Of a DNA stretch of 64,000 nucleotides, positions 20,729-30,626 are shown piece after piece. The first letter of the stretch is position 1. Each line of letters opens with the position of its first letter. The stretch is from Candidatus Anammoximicrobium sp. (GTDB lineage Bacteria > Planctomycetota > Planctomycetia > Pirellulales > Pirellulaceae): NCBI GenBank assembly GCA_012515235.1, contig JAAYYU010000019.1, positions 1 through 64,000 of the forward strand, written 5' to 3'. A model generated the notes under the pieces. The model had not been told where the DNA came from, searched no databases, and saw nothing but the letters and a program-made list of their open reading frames with translations. Position numbers and translations under genes: made by a program.

Positions 20729-21493
20729 TCACGGCAGTCCCATGCCGCCGTCGACGAACAAGTTCTGGCCGGTGATGTAGCGGCCGGCTTCGGAGCACAA
20801 CAGCACGGCCAGGCCGGCACAGTCGCCGGGATCGCCGATGAATCCGGCCGGGATCTTCTGGAGTACGCGCCGTAGATACGACTCGTCGGCCAGCACCTGC
20901 TCGTTGCGCACCGTGGCGATCGCTCCGGGCGCCAAATTGTTGATCGTGATTCCGTCGGGGGCCAGTTGCGGGGCCAGATTGCGGACGAGATTCTCCAGGC
21001 CGGCCTTGGTGGCCGAGTACACGAGCATTTCCGGGTGCGGACGCGCTTGCTGGACGCTGCCCAAGGTCACGATCCGGCCCCACTTGGCGCGCTGCATGTC
21101 GGGCACGAACTGCTGAATCAGCCAGAGACTGGCCCCCAAGTTGACATCCAGCTGCTGGCGATACTCCTCCCGCGTGATCTCCGGCCAGGGCTTGCGAATC
21201 TGGACGGACGCATTCAGCACCAGGACATCTACGGGACCGAGCGCGGCCAGCGTGTCGGCGCGGATCTTCGCCGCGGCCTCCGGCTCTGCCAGGTCGGCGA
21301 CGGTCACGCCGCTGCGCACGCCGAAAGCTTCGACCTCTTGGCAAACCGCCTCCGCCTTGGCGACGCTCCGCGCGCAATGGACCATCACGTCGGCTCCGAA
21401 TTCGGCCAACGCCACCGCAATCGAACGGCCGATGCCCTGGCTCGAACCCGTCACCAAAGCCCGCTTGCCTGCCAGACTCAATTTCTCTTTCAT
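20729..21493 (-). CDS. SDR family oxidoreductase
   Basis: ALVTGSSQGIGRSIA, YSATKAGLENLVRNLAPQLAPDGITINNLAPGAI, GQNLFVDGGMGLP. Confidence 0.9.
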   Translation of the reverse strand: MKEKLSLAGKRALVTGSSQGIGRSIAVALAEFGADVMVHCARSVAKAEAVCQEVEAFGVRSGVTVADLAEPEAAAKIRADTLAALGPVDVLVLNASVQIRKPWPEITREEYRQQLDVNLGASLWLIQQFVPDMQRAKWGRIVTLGSVQQARPHPEMLVYSATKAGLENLVRNLAPQLAPDGITINNLAPGAIATVRNEQVLADESYLRRVLQKIPAGFIGDPGDCAGLAVLLCSEAGRYITGQNLFVDGGMGLP

Positions 21494-21802
21494 CCGTCGA
21501 AACTCCCGACGCGCTGTTTCGAACCTGCCGCGCGCTCCATTTTCCGCACGCCGGCCCGCGCCGCAACCGGGGGCAGCCGAGGCGGAGAAAAGCTTCCGTT
21601 GCGAACAGGCTGCTCGGCGGTCCGGGTCCCGTGCGGCCCCGGAGCCAGAAACCGGCTCCCCCGGGGATTCCGCCGCGTTCGCTTTGACCTATAATCCGGG
21701 CGTCGGTTCGAAGCCCTCGGACCCGCCTCGCGGCTGATCGGTCAAGCGAACCGTCCGGCGGACTCACGCACGTTTCCCGCAAATCCTGAAGGAGCCCCAA
21801 CC

Positions 21803-22999
21803 ATGTCTGAACCTACCTCGCGACGGTCCTTTCTGAAAACGAGCGGCTTCGGTGCAGCGGCCCTGAGCTGGGCGGCGGCCGCCCGAGCCGCCGAGCCGGC
21901 AATCCAGGGATTCGAGAAGGACCAGGCCGGCCCGGCGCCGGCAGGGTCCTGGAAGCCCGTCTCCGACCGAAAGATCCGCATGGGCATCGTCGGGTTCGGC
22001 GTCTGCCGATTCGGCCCGCAGTTCTCGCTGCAGCATCATCCGAACGTCCAAGTGGTGGCGGTCAGCGACCTGTTTCCGGACCGCTGCCAGGCGCTGGCTC
22101 AGGCCTGCCAGTGCAAAAAGACCTATCCCTCGCTGGAGGAAATGGTCAAGGATGACTCGATCGAAGCCATCTTCGTGGCGACCGACGCGCCCAGTCACTG
22201 CCGCCATTGCATCGAAGTGCTCCAGCACGGCAAGCACGTGGCCACGGCGGTGCCGGCGGTCTGGGAGAATCTGGAGGACGCCGACCGGCTGTTCGAAACG
22301 GTCAAGAAAACGGGCTTGAACTACATGATGTTCGAGACGTCGTATTTCCATGCCGATCTGTACGCGATGCGCCAGATTTACGCCGCCGGCGGTTTCGGCA
22401 AACTGGTCTACAGCGAAGGCGAGTATTTCCATTACGCCTGTGCCGTCATCCCGTCGTACAAGGACTGGCGGATCGGGCTTCCGCCGCAATGGTACCCGAC
22501 GCACTCGAACGCCTACTATGTGGGCGTGGCCGGGGGGAGTTTCACCGAGGTCTCGTGCCTGGGGATGCCGAGCATCCGGGATGAATTGCAGCCGCAAAAC
22601 AACCGCTACAAGAACCCCTTCGGGACCGAGATCGCGCTGTTCCGGACCAGCGAAGGCGGGATGTCCCGGATGGCCGTGAGTTGGGACACCGCGGGCCACG
22701 GCGGCGAAGTCGGGCGCGTCCGGGGGCAGAAGGGCTCGATGGTCGGCATGGCGTACCAGGGCCTGGAGAAGACGCTCCCGGACCTGGCCCGGCCCGCGCT
22801 GCCGCCCGGCGTCGAACCCGGCGGACACGGCGGCTCGCACGGCTACCTGGGCCACGAGTTCGTCATGTCGATCCTGGAGAACCGCCAGCCGCTGGTGAAC
22901 GTCGCGGCTGCCCTGAACATGACCGTCGCCGGCATCGTCGCCCACCAGTCGGCCCTGAAGGACGGCGAACGCATGAAGATCCCGCAGTACAAGTTGTGA
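21803..22999 (+). CDS. Gfo/Idh/MocA family oxidoreductase with Tat-type leader
   Basis: RRSFLKTSGFGAAALSWAAAARAAEP leader; GIVGFGVCRFG Rossmann motif; substrate-side VWENLEDADRLFETVKKTGLNYMMFET. Confidence 0.9.
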   Translation: MSEPTSRRSFLKTSGFGAAALSWAAAARAAEPAIQGFEKDQAGPAPAGSWKPVSDRKIRMGIVGFGVCRFGPQFSLQHHPNVQVVAVSDLFPDRCQALAQACQCKKTYPSLEEMVKDDSIEAIFVATDAPSHCRHCIEVLQHGKHVATAVPAVWENLEDADRLFETVKKTGLNYMMFETSYFHADLYAMRQIYAAGGFGKLVYSEGEYFHYACAVIPSYKDWRIGLPPQWYPTHSNAYYVGVAGGSFTEVSCLGMPSIRDELQPQNNRYKNPFGTEIALFRTSEGGMSRMAVSWDTAGHGGEVGRVRGQKGSMVGMAYQGLEKTLPDLARPALPPGVEPGGHGGSHGYLGHEFVMSILENRQPLVNVAAALNMTVAGIVAHQSALKDGERMKIPQYKL

Positions 23000-23040
23000 G
23001 CCGTCGCCCGGTCGTTCCGGGACGCTTCACGAGGCCGCCA

Positions 23041-23073
23041 GCCCGGCCCGTTCCGCCAAGCCGGGCCGGTTTT
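23041..23073. terminator. Rho-independent-terminator-like hairpin downstream of the Gfo/Idh/MocA gene
   Basis: GCCCGGC...GCCGGGC followed by CGGTTTT, in the short convergent intergenic region. Confidence 0.55.
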
Positions 23074-23078
23074 CCGAT

Positions 23079-24266
23079 TCACGGGACCGGCGGAAGCTCC
23101 CCCAGCGGATCGTAGCCGGCGATCGCAAAAGGCGACATGCGCCAGCGGTCGCCGGCCACTTCGAAGTACGGCTCGACGATCGCTTGCTGGATGCGTTGCT
23201 CGTCGGTCCGGGACGGGTCGTAGCTGACGCGGACCTGAGCCGGCTCGTCTCCGGGCCAGGCCTCGACTTTCACATAGCCCGGCACGGCGAACATGTCGTC
23301 GCGGTCCAGGAAGTAGAACAACAGGTTGGCGTTGCCGCGGCATGCCAGGTTGCTGACGCTCAGCTTCACCGTGGCCAGCTCGGCCGGCGCCTCGCCACGC
23401 GTCTTGACGAACGAGGGCAGGGGCCACAGGTACGACGCGGCCACCGCGGCGGACGTGCACAGCAGCACGGTCAGGATGATCGCGATTTGCGGCCAGTTCG
23501 TCCGCCAGGGCAGCGGCGGGCCCCAGCTCAAGGGCCGTGTCTGGCGGTGCGGGCAACTGTCCACGCATTGCAGGCAGGCGATGCAGCGCGCGTGAGTCAC
23601 TTGGGTGACTTGATCCACGGGGATCAAGACGGGACAGGCTTTCGCACACAACCCGCAATCCCGGCACGCCTGGGCGTCGCGCCGCACGCGGGCCAGAGCG
23701 AAACGCGAAAACGGGTTCAACACGGCCGCCAGCGGACAGAGCCAACGGCAGAACGGCAGCGTCAGGAACAGCGATGTGACCGCGACGGCGCCGGCCACCA
23801 CGTAGGTCCAAACGGTAATGTCTTCGCCGTGCCGGCTGATCAAAGCGTAACACGGATCGAAGCCGCGAAAGATCAATTCACCGGCCCGCCAGGTGAACCA
23901 CAGAATGACCGCCAGCAGCGGGTACTTGAGCAGCGCCAGGCGGCGGTCCAACCACAGCGGAACGCGGAGTTCGGGCAGCCGCAAGCGGCGAGCCGCCGCC
24001 CCTAGCCACTCGGAGATCGTCCCGATCGGGCAGGCGTAGCCGCAAAAGGCGCGGCGCATCAGCAAGGTCATCGCCAGCACGCCGCCCAGGATGAAGAAGT
24101 TCGCCGTGCCCAGCGAACAGACCATGTTGCCTTCATGGACGTACGTGGACAACGCTTCGACGCCCCCGAACGGGCACCAGCGTTCGCAGTTGCCCCCGAC
24201 GACGTAGACGCCGACCAGGACCAGCAGCAGAAAGCCGAATTGAACGAATCGCCGCGTCCGTGCCAT
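23079..24266 (-). CDS. 4Fe-4S binding membrane protein (NapH/NosR-like) with C-terminal HMA-like region
   Basis: CGYACPIG and FCRWLCPLAAVLNPFSR membrane Cys motifs; two ferredoxin motifs CRDCGLCAKACPV and CIACLQCVDSCP; start at MARTRRF (24266). Confidence 0.85.
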   Translation of the reverse strand: MARTRRFVQFGFLLLVLVGVYVVGGNCERWCPFGGVEALSTYVHEGNMVCSLGTANFFILGGVLAMTLLMRRAFCGYACPIGTISEWLGAAARRLRLPELRVPLWLDRRLALLKYPLLAVILWFTWRAGELIFRGFDPCYALISRHGEDITVWTYVVAGAVAVTSLFLTLPFCRWLCPLAAVLNPFSRFALARVRRDAQACRDCGLCAKACPVLIPVDQVTQVTHARCIACLQCVDSCPHRQTRPLSWGPPLPWRTNWPQIAIILTVLLCTSAAVAASYLWPLPSFVKTRGEAPAELATVKLSVSNLACRGNANLLFYFLDRDDMFAVPGYVKVEAWPGDEPAQVRVSYDPSRTDEQRIQQAIVEPYFEVAGDRWRMSPFAIAGYDPLGELPPVP

Positions 24267-24316
24267 GAGGTCTGCTCCTGCGGAGGCGATGGTTCCCAGA
24301 CCGCGCGGTTCCATTC

Positions 24317-24417
24317 TGGAGTGCGGCGCCTTGTCGCCGCTTTGGACGGGGGCGTCCAGCCCGCGGCGGCCAGGGTTCCGGCGCCAGTTCCGAGCGGCGA
24401 CGAGGCGCCGCACTCCA
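24317..24417. repeat. Inverted-repeat element A, copy 1 (101 bp)
   Basis: Left arm tggagtgcggcgccttgtcgccgc..., right arm ...gagcggcgacgaggcgccgcactcca (imperfect inverted). Same arms at 61301-61457. Confidence 0.8.
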
Positions 24418-24447
24418 AGACAACCGCCACACTTCGAAGAATCCGTC

Positions 24448-25293
24448 CTACTGCGCTCCCGATGCGCACTTGCCGCGCATCGGACAGCCGGCGCAACTGC
24501 TGCCGCCGCTGCACTTCGACTCGGGCACCTTGGACTCGGTCCGCAGCGCGGCCGTGAAGTCGGCGCGGGACGCCAGCGCGGCGAACTCCGGGCTGGTCCG
24601 GGCGTGTGACTTGAAGCCTTCCAGGCGACTCGGCGCCGACGCCTCGAAACAGCGGACCAGCATCCGGCAGGCTTGCTCCGCGTTGCCAAGCGCCGCGTAG
24701 CAGCGGGCGGCGGCGTAGATGGCGCCCGGACCCGCGTTGCCAGCCAACTGAACGGACTGGGCCGTCGTTTTGGCTTCGGCCACCTTGCCCTGCCGCGCCA
24801 ACGCCAGGCTGTGAATGGATCGAGTCGTGGAGTCGTGCTTGTCGGCCGCCAGACCGCCCAACACTTCAGCCGCCTCCGCCGGCTTGTTCATCGCTAACTG
24901 AGTTTCCGCCAGCAGCAACGCCGACGACCCGGTGTTCAACTTGGCATGCATCTGTTCGGCAACCGCCAGCGCTTCGCCGTGCAGCCGGTTGCTGATGTAG
25001 AACGAGTGCAGCGCACGAGCCATGTACTCCCACTGCGCCAGGTTCTTTTCCTTCGGCAAGCTGTTGCGCATCATCACCACTTGCCGCACCATCGCGTACT
25101 GCTGGCGATAGTCCTGATTCGTCTGGTCGGCGCGAACCGCGGCGGCAAATTGCTGCAGGGCACCCGGCAAGTCGCCGGCCGCCAGCCGCGTTTCGCCGGC
25201 GCGGAATGCGTCCTCCGCTTTCTCGGCCGCCGCGATCCACCCCGGCGCGACACACACCGACACCGACAACCAGACAAGCACTCGCAATCGCAT
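24448..25293 (-). CDS. Secreted TPR-containing protein with Cys-rich C-terminal tail
   Basis: Signal peptide MRLRVLVWLSVSVCVAPGWIAAAE; TPR-like helices; C-terminus KCSGGSSCAGCPMRGKCASGAQ. Confidence 0.75.
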   Translation of the reverse strand: MRLRVLVWLSVSVCVAPGWIAAAEKAEDAFRAGETRLAAGDLPGALQQFAAAVRADQTNQDYRQQYAMVRQVVMMRNSLPKEKNLAQWEYMARALHSFYISNRLHGEALAVAEQMHAKLNTGSSALLLAETQLAMNKPAEAAEVLGGLAADKHDSTTRSIHSLALARQGKVAEAKTTAQSVQLAGNAGPGAIYAAARCYAALGNAEQACRMLVRCFEASAPSRLEGFKSHARTSPEFAALASRADFTAALRTESKVPESKCSGGSSCAGCPMRGKCASGAQ

Positions 25294-25764
25294 GGATTCT
25301 TCCTCCCGCTTACAGGCTCAATCGTCAATTTCCATCGTCCTAGCTTCGCCTCTGCCGCCCGACTTTGTCAACCCGGATTCCACACGGAAGACGGGTCTCC
25401 GACCGTCCTGTGTCAACCGGCGGCGATAGCGCGCAATTCTTTCACACTGCCCTGGCCTGAAATGCTGGCAGTGCCTGCGACTGCGCGCTGCAGCCGCAGG
25501 CCGCGGCCTTGGGTTATCGTCCTTGATCGCCACGTTTCCCAACCTTTTCGCGTTGATTTTGCCAGAGTCTGGGGGCGTCAGCGTGCCGAAAAAATGCACG
25601 CGCAGCGCTAGCACGCATGGACCGCGACTCCCGCACGGATACAATCGACCTTGTGCCCAGCGGGCCGTGGCACGGCTTGCGGGCCAAAGCCTCAGGGGGT
25701 TCGGGCTCGCGGTGCTTTCCGGCGGTTGGGCGGAAGACTCGATCCAGCGACAGGAGAAGGATGT

Positions 25765-26880
25765 ATGAGCCAGAAACAAGTCCGGGTGGCGATTGTCGGT
25801 TTGGGCTTTGGCGCGGAGTTCATTCCGATCTATCAGAAGCATCCCGGCGCCGAGATGTACGGCATCTGCCAGCGCAACGCGGAACGGCTCGCAAAGATCG
25901 GCGATACCTTCGGCGTCCCGCAGCGGTTCACGCGGTTCGAGGACGTGTTGGCCGATCCCAAGGTGGACTTCGTCCACATCAACTCGCCGATCCCCGACCA
26001 CGCCTGGATGTCGATCGCAGCCCTGAAGGCCGGCAAGCACGTGCTGTGTACGGTGCCGATGGCCACGACCGTCGAGGAATGCCGCCAGATCGTCGAGTTG
26101 GTCCAGCAAACCGGCTTGAAATACATGATGGCCGAGACGGTCGTGTACTCGCGCGAATTCCTGTTCCTGAAGGAACTGTACCAGCAGGGCGAGTTGGGAA
26201 AGATCCAGTACCTGGCGGCGTCGCACCCGCAGGACATGGACGGCTGGCCCGAGTACTGGGAGCGGATGATCCCCATGCACTACGCGACCCACGTCGTCAG
26301 TCCCTGCCTGGGGCTGATGAACAGCCGCGCCGAGTACGTGTCCTGCTTCGGTTCGGGCACGGTCCGGGACGACATCCGCAACAAGTCGGGCAACCGCTTC
26401 GCGGTCGAATCCTGCCATCTCGCGATCAAGGACTCCGACGTCGTGGCGCACATCTGGCGGTTCCTGTACGACACGGCCCGGCAGTACCGGGAAAGCTTCG
26501 ACGTGTACGGCACCAAGAAGAGCTTTGAATGGACGCTGGTCGAGGGCCAACCGCACATCCTGCACACGGCCAAGCAGCCCGAGCCGGAAATCCCGTCGCC
26601 CGTGACGGTCCCCGACTACGCGCATCGGCTGCCGGAACCGATTCGTCCGTTCACGCGTTCGATTCAGGACTCCGCGCATCTGTCGTTCATCCAAGGAGCC
26701 GGGCACGGCGGTTCGCACCCGCATTTGGTGAACGAATTCGTCACGGCGCTGCGGGAGGGGCGCGACCCGTGGCCCAATGCGGTCCAGTCGGCGAACTGGA
26801 CCTGCGTGGGGCTGTGCGCCCACGAATCGGCGCTGGCCGGCGGCCAGATCGTCCGCCTGCCGGACTTCACGCTGGCCTGA
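25765..26880 (+). CDS. Gfo/Idh/MocA family oxidoreductase
   Basis: VRVAIVGLGFGAEFIPIYQKHPGAEMYGICQRN Rossmann start; KHVLCTVPMATTVEEC; start ATG 25765 after aggagaagg. Confidence 0.9.
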   Translation: MSQKQVRVAIVGLGFGAEFIPIYQKHPGAEMYGICQRNAERLAKIGDTFGVPQRFTRFEDVLADPKVDFVHINSPIPDHAWMSIAALKAGKHVLCTVPMATTVEECRQIVELVQQTGLKYMMAETVVYSREFLFLKELYQQGELGKIQYLAASHPQDMDGWPEYWERMIPMHYATHVVSPCLGLMNSRAEYVSCFGSGTVRDDIRNKSGNRFAVESCHLAIKDSDVVAHIWRFLYDTARQYRESFDVYGTKKSFEWTLVEGQPHILHTAKQPEPEIPSPVTVPDYAHRLPEPIRPFTRSIQDSAHLSFIQGAGHGGSHPHLVNEFVTALREGRDPWPNAVQSANWTCVGLCAHESALAGGQIVRLPDFTLA

Positions 26881-26947
26881 GCTTCGCGGTCAGGCCGCGC
26901 TGGCGGGAGGCCGCAACCGCGTCACATCCGCGCCACACCGTTGTGGA

Positions 26948-27595
26948 TCAGAGCCCCTTGGCTCGTTCGATTCCGCCCAAGGCGAACTCGGTGATCGTGT
27001 CGGCCAAGGACAGCAACGCCGACTCGGTGCGCGGCGCCGGGTAGCCGAAGCGGCGCAGGACTTCCCGCCCCTGCTCGTGCATGACGCACAAGGCCAGCAC
27101 GAAATTGGCGCACTGGCCCCGCCGTCGCGGCTCGTCACGGTCCGCCAGCAGCGCGGCGATCACCCGCTCCAGCGATTGCCGCACCGGCCGCATGACCCGG
27201 GCGACCAGCTCGTCCAACGCCGGCGTGGGGTCCCGCAGTTCCCAGGCAAACAGCCGGCCCGCGTAGGGGTGCGCGGGGCGGCGCAGCAAGAACAGCCTCA
27301 AGGCATACCGAATCCAATTCCGCAACGCGGTGCGTGGATCGTCCCCCGGCGCCAGTTCGGGGACCGGCTCGACGTCGACCAATTGGCGGTGCGCCAAAAC
27401 CAGCACCTCGCGGTACAAGGCCTCCTTCGTCCCGAAGTAATGGCTGACGGCCCCCAGGTTGGCCTTGGCGTCCGCACAGATCTCCCGCACCCTGGTTTCC
27501 TTGAACCCGTGGCGTGCGAACGCGGCCGCGGCGGCCGCGAGCAAGGCGGCGCGGGTCTGAACAGCGTCTCTTCGCTTGGGCTGCCGGCTGGGCAT
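26948..27595 (-). CDS. TetR/AcrR family regulator, CecR (YbiH)-like with DUF1956-type C-terminus
   Basis: HTH FARHGFKETRVREICADAKANLGAVSHYFGTKEALYREV; divergently placed from a ybhGFSR-like operon; start MPSRQP at 27595. Confidence 0.85.
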   Translation of the reverse strand: MPSRQPKRRDAVQTRAALLAAAAAAFARHGFKETRVREICADAKANLGAVSHYFGTKEALYREVLVLAHRQLVDVEPVPELAPGDDPRTALRNWIRYALRLFLLRRPAHPYAGRLFAWELRDPTPALDELVARVMRPVRQSLERVIAALLADRDEPRRRGQCANFVLALCVMHEQGREVLRRFGYPAPRTESALLSLADTITEFALGGIERAKGL

Positions 27596-27641
27596 GCGGG
27601 CGACCTTCCCGGCCAGCGGAGCTGGCCGAAAACCCTTTCGT

Positions 27642-27669
27642 TTGACATGATCTCCGGGGAAATTATACT
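27642..27669 (+). promoter_or_regulatory. Sigma70-type promoter for the HlyD/ABC operon
   Basis: TTGACA (27642-27647), 16-nt spacer, TATACT (27664-27669), 55 nt upstream of the ATG at 27724. Confidence 0.65.
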
Positions 27670-27675
27670 TCAGTA

Positions 27676-27697
27676 ATGTCACACAAGTGTATGACAT
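27676..27697. promoter_or_regulatory. Operator-like imperfect palindrome, candidate TetR/CecR-family binding site
   Basis: ATGTCACACAAGTGTATGACAT, immediately downstream of the -10 box in the divergent intergenic region. Confidence 0.6.
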
Positions 27698-27723
27698 AAG
27701 ATTCGGGGCATCAAGAAACGCCG

Positions 27724-28785
27724 ATGCAGAAACGCGCCGTTCTTCTGCTCATCCTGGTCGTCGCGTCGGCCGCCAGCTTTACGTGGTGGCGGTCCCGCAG
27801 GCCCTCGGCGCAACCGGAATGGCTGACGCTTTACGGCAACGTGGATCTGCGCACGGCGCAGCTCGCTTTCGACGGCGACGCACTCGTGACCGCGATGCGG
27901 GTCGAGGAGGGCGCGCGGGTCGAGGCCGGCCAGATCCTGGCGACGCTCGATTCGTCGCGGCTGCAGGCCGAACGGGACGAGGCCCAGGCCCTGGTCGAGG
28001 CCCAGGAGGCGGTCGTCCGCCGACTGGATTCCGGTACACGCCCGCAGGAGATCGAACAGGCCCGGGCGCGGGTCGCCTCCTGGGAAGCCCGGCTGGCCAA
28101 CGCGGAACAGAATCTGCAGCGGAGCCAGCAGCTTGCTCCCAGCGGGTTGAGCCAGCAAGAGTTGGACGCGGTCCGGACGCAAGTCCGCGTTGAGCAAGCG
28201 GGGCTGGATGAGGCGAAACAGGCCCTGGCCTTGGCTCTGGAAGGACCGCGGCAGGAGGACCGCGACGAAGCGCGCGCCCGCCTGGAAGCGTACCGTGCCC
28301 GCGTGCGGTGGCTCCAGCGCCGGATCGCCGACACCGAGCTGCGCGCCCCGTCCGCGGGCACGATCCGCAGCCGCCTGCTGGAGCCGGGCGACTACGCCAG
28401 CCGCGGCCGCGCCGTCTATACGCTGGCGCTCACCGACCCGAAATGGGTTCGGGCGTACGTGCCGGAGCCGAACCTGGGGCGGGTTCGGGAGGGAGCGCGG
28501 GCCTGGGTCAGCACGGACTCCTTCCCCGCAGATCGGCTGGAGGGCTGGATCGGGTTCATCTCGCCGATGGCGGAATTCACGCCCAAATCGGTGGAGACGA
28601 CGGAACTGCGCACCCAACTGGTGTACGAGGTCCGGATCTTCGTGAACGATCCTGACGACCGGCTGCGTCTGGGCATGCCGGCGACGGTGGTGGTCGCTGA
28701 CGGGACTCCGCCCGCCGCTGGGCCGGCGTCTGCGGTGCAGTCCAAGCCCGAACCCTCGGCCCTGCCGAAAAGGCTGGAGCCATGA
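27724..28785 (+). CDS. ybhG: HlyD family secretion protein (membrane fusion protein), YbhG-like
   Basis: N-terminal TM anchor; long coiled coil; APSAGTIRSRLLEPGDYASRGRAVYTLALTDPKWVRAYVPEPNLGRVREG. Confidence 0.85.
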   Translation: MQKRAVLLLILVVASAASFTWWRSRRPSAQPEWLTLYGNVDLRTAQLAFDGDALVTAMRVEEGARVEAGQILATLDSSRLQAERDEAQALVEAQEAVVRRLDSGTRPQEIEQARARVASWEARLANAEQNLQRSQQLAPSGLSQQELDAVRTQVRVEQAGLDEAKQALALALEGPRQEDRDEARARLEAYRARVRWLQRRIADTELRAPSAGTIRSRLLEPGDYASRGRAVYTLALTDPKWVRAYVPEPNLGRVREGARAWVSTDSFPADRLEGWIGFISPMAEFTPKSVETTELRTQLVYEVRIFVNDPDDRLRLGMPATVVVADGTPPAAGPASAVQSKPEPSALPKRLEP

Positions 28786-30626
28786 TCCCCGCTGCAGCCG
28801 AATCTGTTGCCGAGCGTTTTGGCGAAGCTGTGTTGTGCCTGCGGGATCTGCACAAACGCTTTGCGGTGCGGGACGGGCCGCCGGTCGAAGCGTTGCGGGG
28901 CGTTTCCTTGGACGTGCGCGGCGGCGAGGTGGTCGGACTGGTCGGCCCGGACGGAGCCGGCAAGACGACGCTCCTGCGGATTGCGACAGGGCTGCTGGTG
29001 CCTGACCGCGGAACGGCGACCGTCCTGGCCCTCGACGCGGTCCGCGATACGTTGCAGATCCGCCGCCGCATCACCTACATGCCGCAGAAGTTCGGCCTGT
29101 ACGAGGACTTGACCGTGCAGGAGAACCTCGACCTGTATGCCGACCTCCAAGGCGTGCCGCCGGTCGCCCGGACGGACCGCTACGCCCAGCTTCTGGAAAT
29201 GACGGGGCTGGCCAAGTTCGCCGGCCGGCTCGCGGGCAGGCTCTCCGGGGGCATGAAACAGAAGCTCGGCCTGGCGTGCGCTTTGATCAAGAGCCCGGAA
29301 CTGTTGCTGCTCGACGAGCCGACCGTCGGAGTCGATCCGGTGTCCAGACGCGAGCTGTGGCGGATCGTGTACCAGATGGTCGCGCAGGAAGGAATCGGCG
29401 TGCTGGTGGCCACGGCGTTCCTGGATGAGGCGGAAAAGTGCCATCGCGTCGTCGTACTGCACGAGGGCCGGAAGCTGGACGAGGGTGCCCCGGCGTCGTT
29501 CCGCGAGTGGATTCGCGGTCACACCTTCCTGGTGCGGCCGCGGCCGGGCGTGCGGCCGCGGGCCATTCAGGGCCGCTTGGCCGGACAGCCCGGCATCATC
29601 GACGCCACCATCCGGGGCGGGCGGGTGCGGGTGGTCACCGAGCAGCCGGACAGCGCCGCCGTGGCGCGGGCGATGCCGGACGGGCTGGCTGCCGAGATCG
29701 AAACGGCCAGTCCGACGTTTGAAGACGCCTTTCTGAAATGGCTGGCCGATGCGCAATCCCGTCCACGTCCCGCTGTCTTCCCCGCCGCCCAGACAGGGAC
29801 CGGCTCCGCTCCCCGCCCGCGCCAGGGCGGGCCGCTGGCCGCTCCCGCCGCGGCTGCCGACTGTGTCGTCCACACGCGCGGCCTGACCAAGCGGTTCGGC
29901 CGCTTCACCGCCGTCTCGGAGATCAGTTTCGACGTCCAGCGCGGCGAGATTTTCGGGCTGCTCGGCCCCAACGGAGCCGGCAAGAGTACGACCTTCCGCA
30001 TGTTGTGCGGGCTGTCCAAAGCGTCCGGCGGCGAAGTGCGCGTCGCGGGCCGCGATTTGCGCCGCGCGGGCTCGTTTGCCCGCCAGCGGCTGGGGTACAT
30101 GGCCCAGCAGTTTTCGCTGTACGGCCAGCTCTCGGTGCTCGAAAACCTGCGGTTCTTTGGCCGGGCTTACGGGCTGACCGGAAGGCGGCTGGCGGAGCGG
30201 ATCGAGTGGGCGCTGGAGGAATTCGCCCTCCGCGGCCAGCGTGACACGGCCTCGGGCAAGTTGCCCGGCGGTTACAAACAGCGGCTGGCGATGGCCGCGG
30301 CCATGCTGCACGAGCCGGAGATCCTGTTTCTCGACGAGCCGACCAGCGGCGTGGATCCGCTGGCCCGCCGCGATTTCTGGCGGCGCATCAACAGCTTTGC
30401 CGAGGCCGGGGTGACCGTGATCGTCACCACGCATTTCATGGAAGAGGCGGAGTTCTGCGACCGGATGCTGATCATGTCGCAAGGCCGCGAGTTGGCGACG
30501 GGGACCCCCGCACAGATCCGCGCCCTGGCGCGCTCGGCGATGCATCCTGACCCGACGATCGAGGATGCGTTCATCGCCTTGGCCGAAGGCGCCGGCCAGC
30601 CTCCCGCACCGGAGGGCTCGCCATGA
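28782..30626 (+). CDS. ybhF: ABC transporter ATP-binding protein with two fused NBDs, YbhF-like
   Basis: Two Walker A motifs (GPDGAGKTT, GPNGAGKST), two Walker B motifs (LLLLDEPTVGVDP, ILFLDEPTSGVDP); overlaps the upstream gene. Confidence 0.92.
   Translation: MIPAAAESVAERFGEAVLCLRDLHKRFAVRDGPPVEALRGVSLDVRGGEVVGLVGPDGAGKTTLLRIATGLLVPDRGTATVLALDAVRDTLQIRRRITYMPQKFGLYEDLTVQENLDLYADLQGVPPVARTDRYAQLLEMTGLAKFAGRLAGRLSGGMKQKLGLACALIKSPELLLLDEPTVGVDPVSRRELWRIVYQMVAQEGIGVLVATAFLDEAEKCHRVVVLHEGRKLDEGAPASFREWIRGHTFLVRPRPGVRPRAIQGRLAGQPGIIDATIRGGRVRVVTEQPDSAAVARAMPDGLAAEIETASPTFEDAFLKWLADAQSRPRPAVFPAAQTGTGSAPRPRQGGPLAAPAAAADCVVHTRGLTKRFGRFTAVSEISFDVQRGEIFGLLGPNGAGKSTTFRMLCGLSKASGGEVRVAGRDLRRAGSFARQRLGYMAQQFSLYGQLSVLENLRFFGRAYGLTGRRLAERIEWALEEFALRGQRDTASGKLPGGYKQRLAMAAAMLHEPEILFLDEPTSGVDPLARRDFWRRINSFAEAGVTVIVTTHFMEEAEFCDRMLIMSQGRELATGTPAQIRALARSAMHPDPTIEDAFIALAEGAGQPPAPEGSP

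Noticed and set aside
28416-30545. 709-aa minus-strand ORF
   Set aside because: Antisense to the HlyD and ABC ATPase genes with clear Walker motifs.
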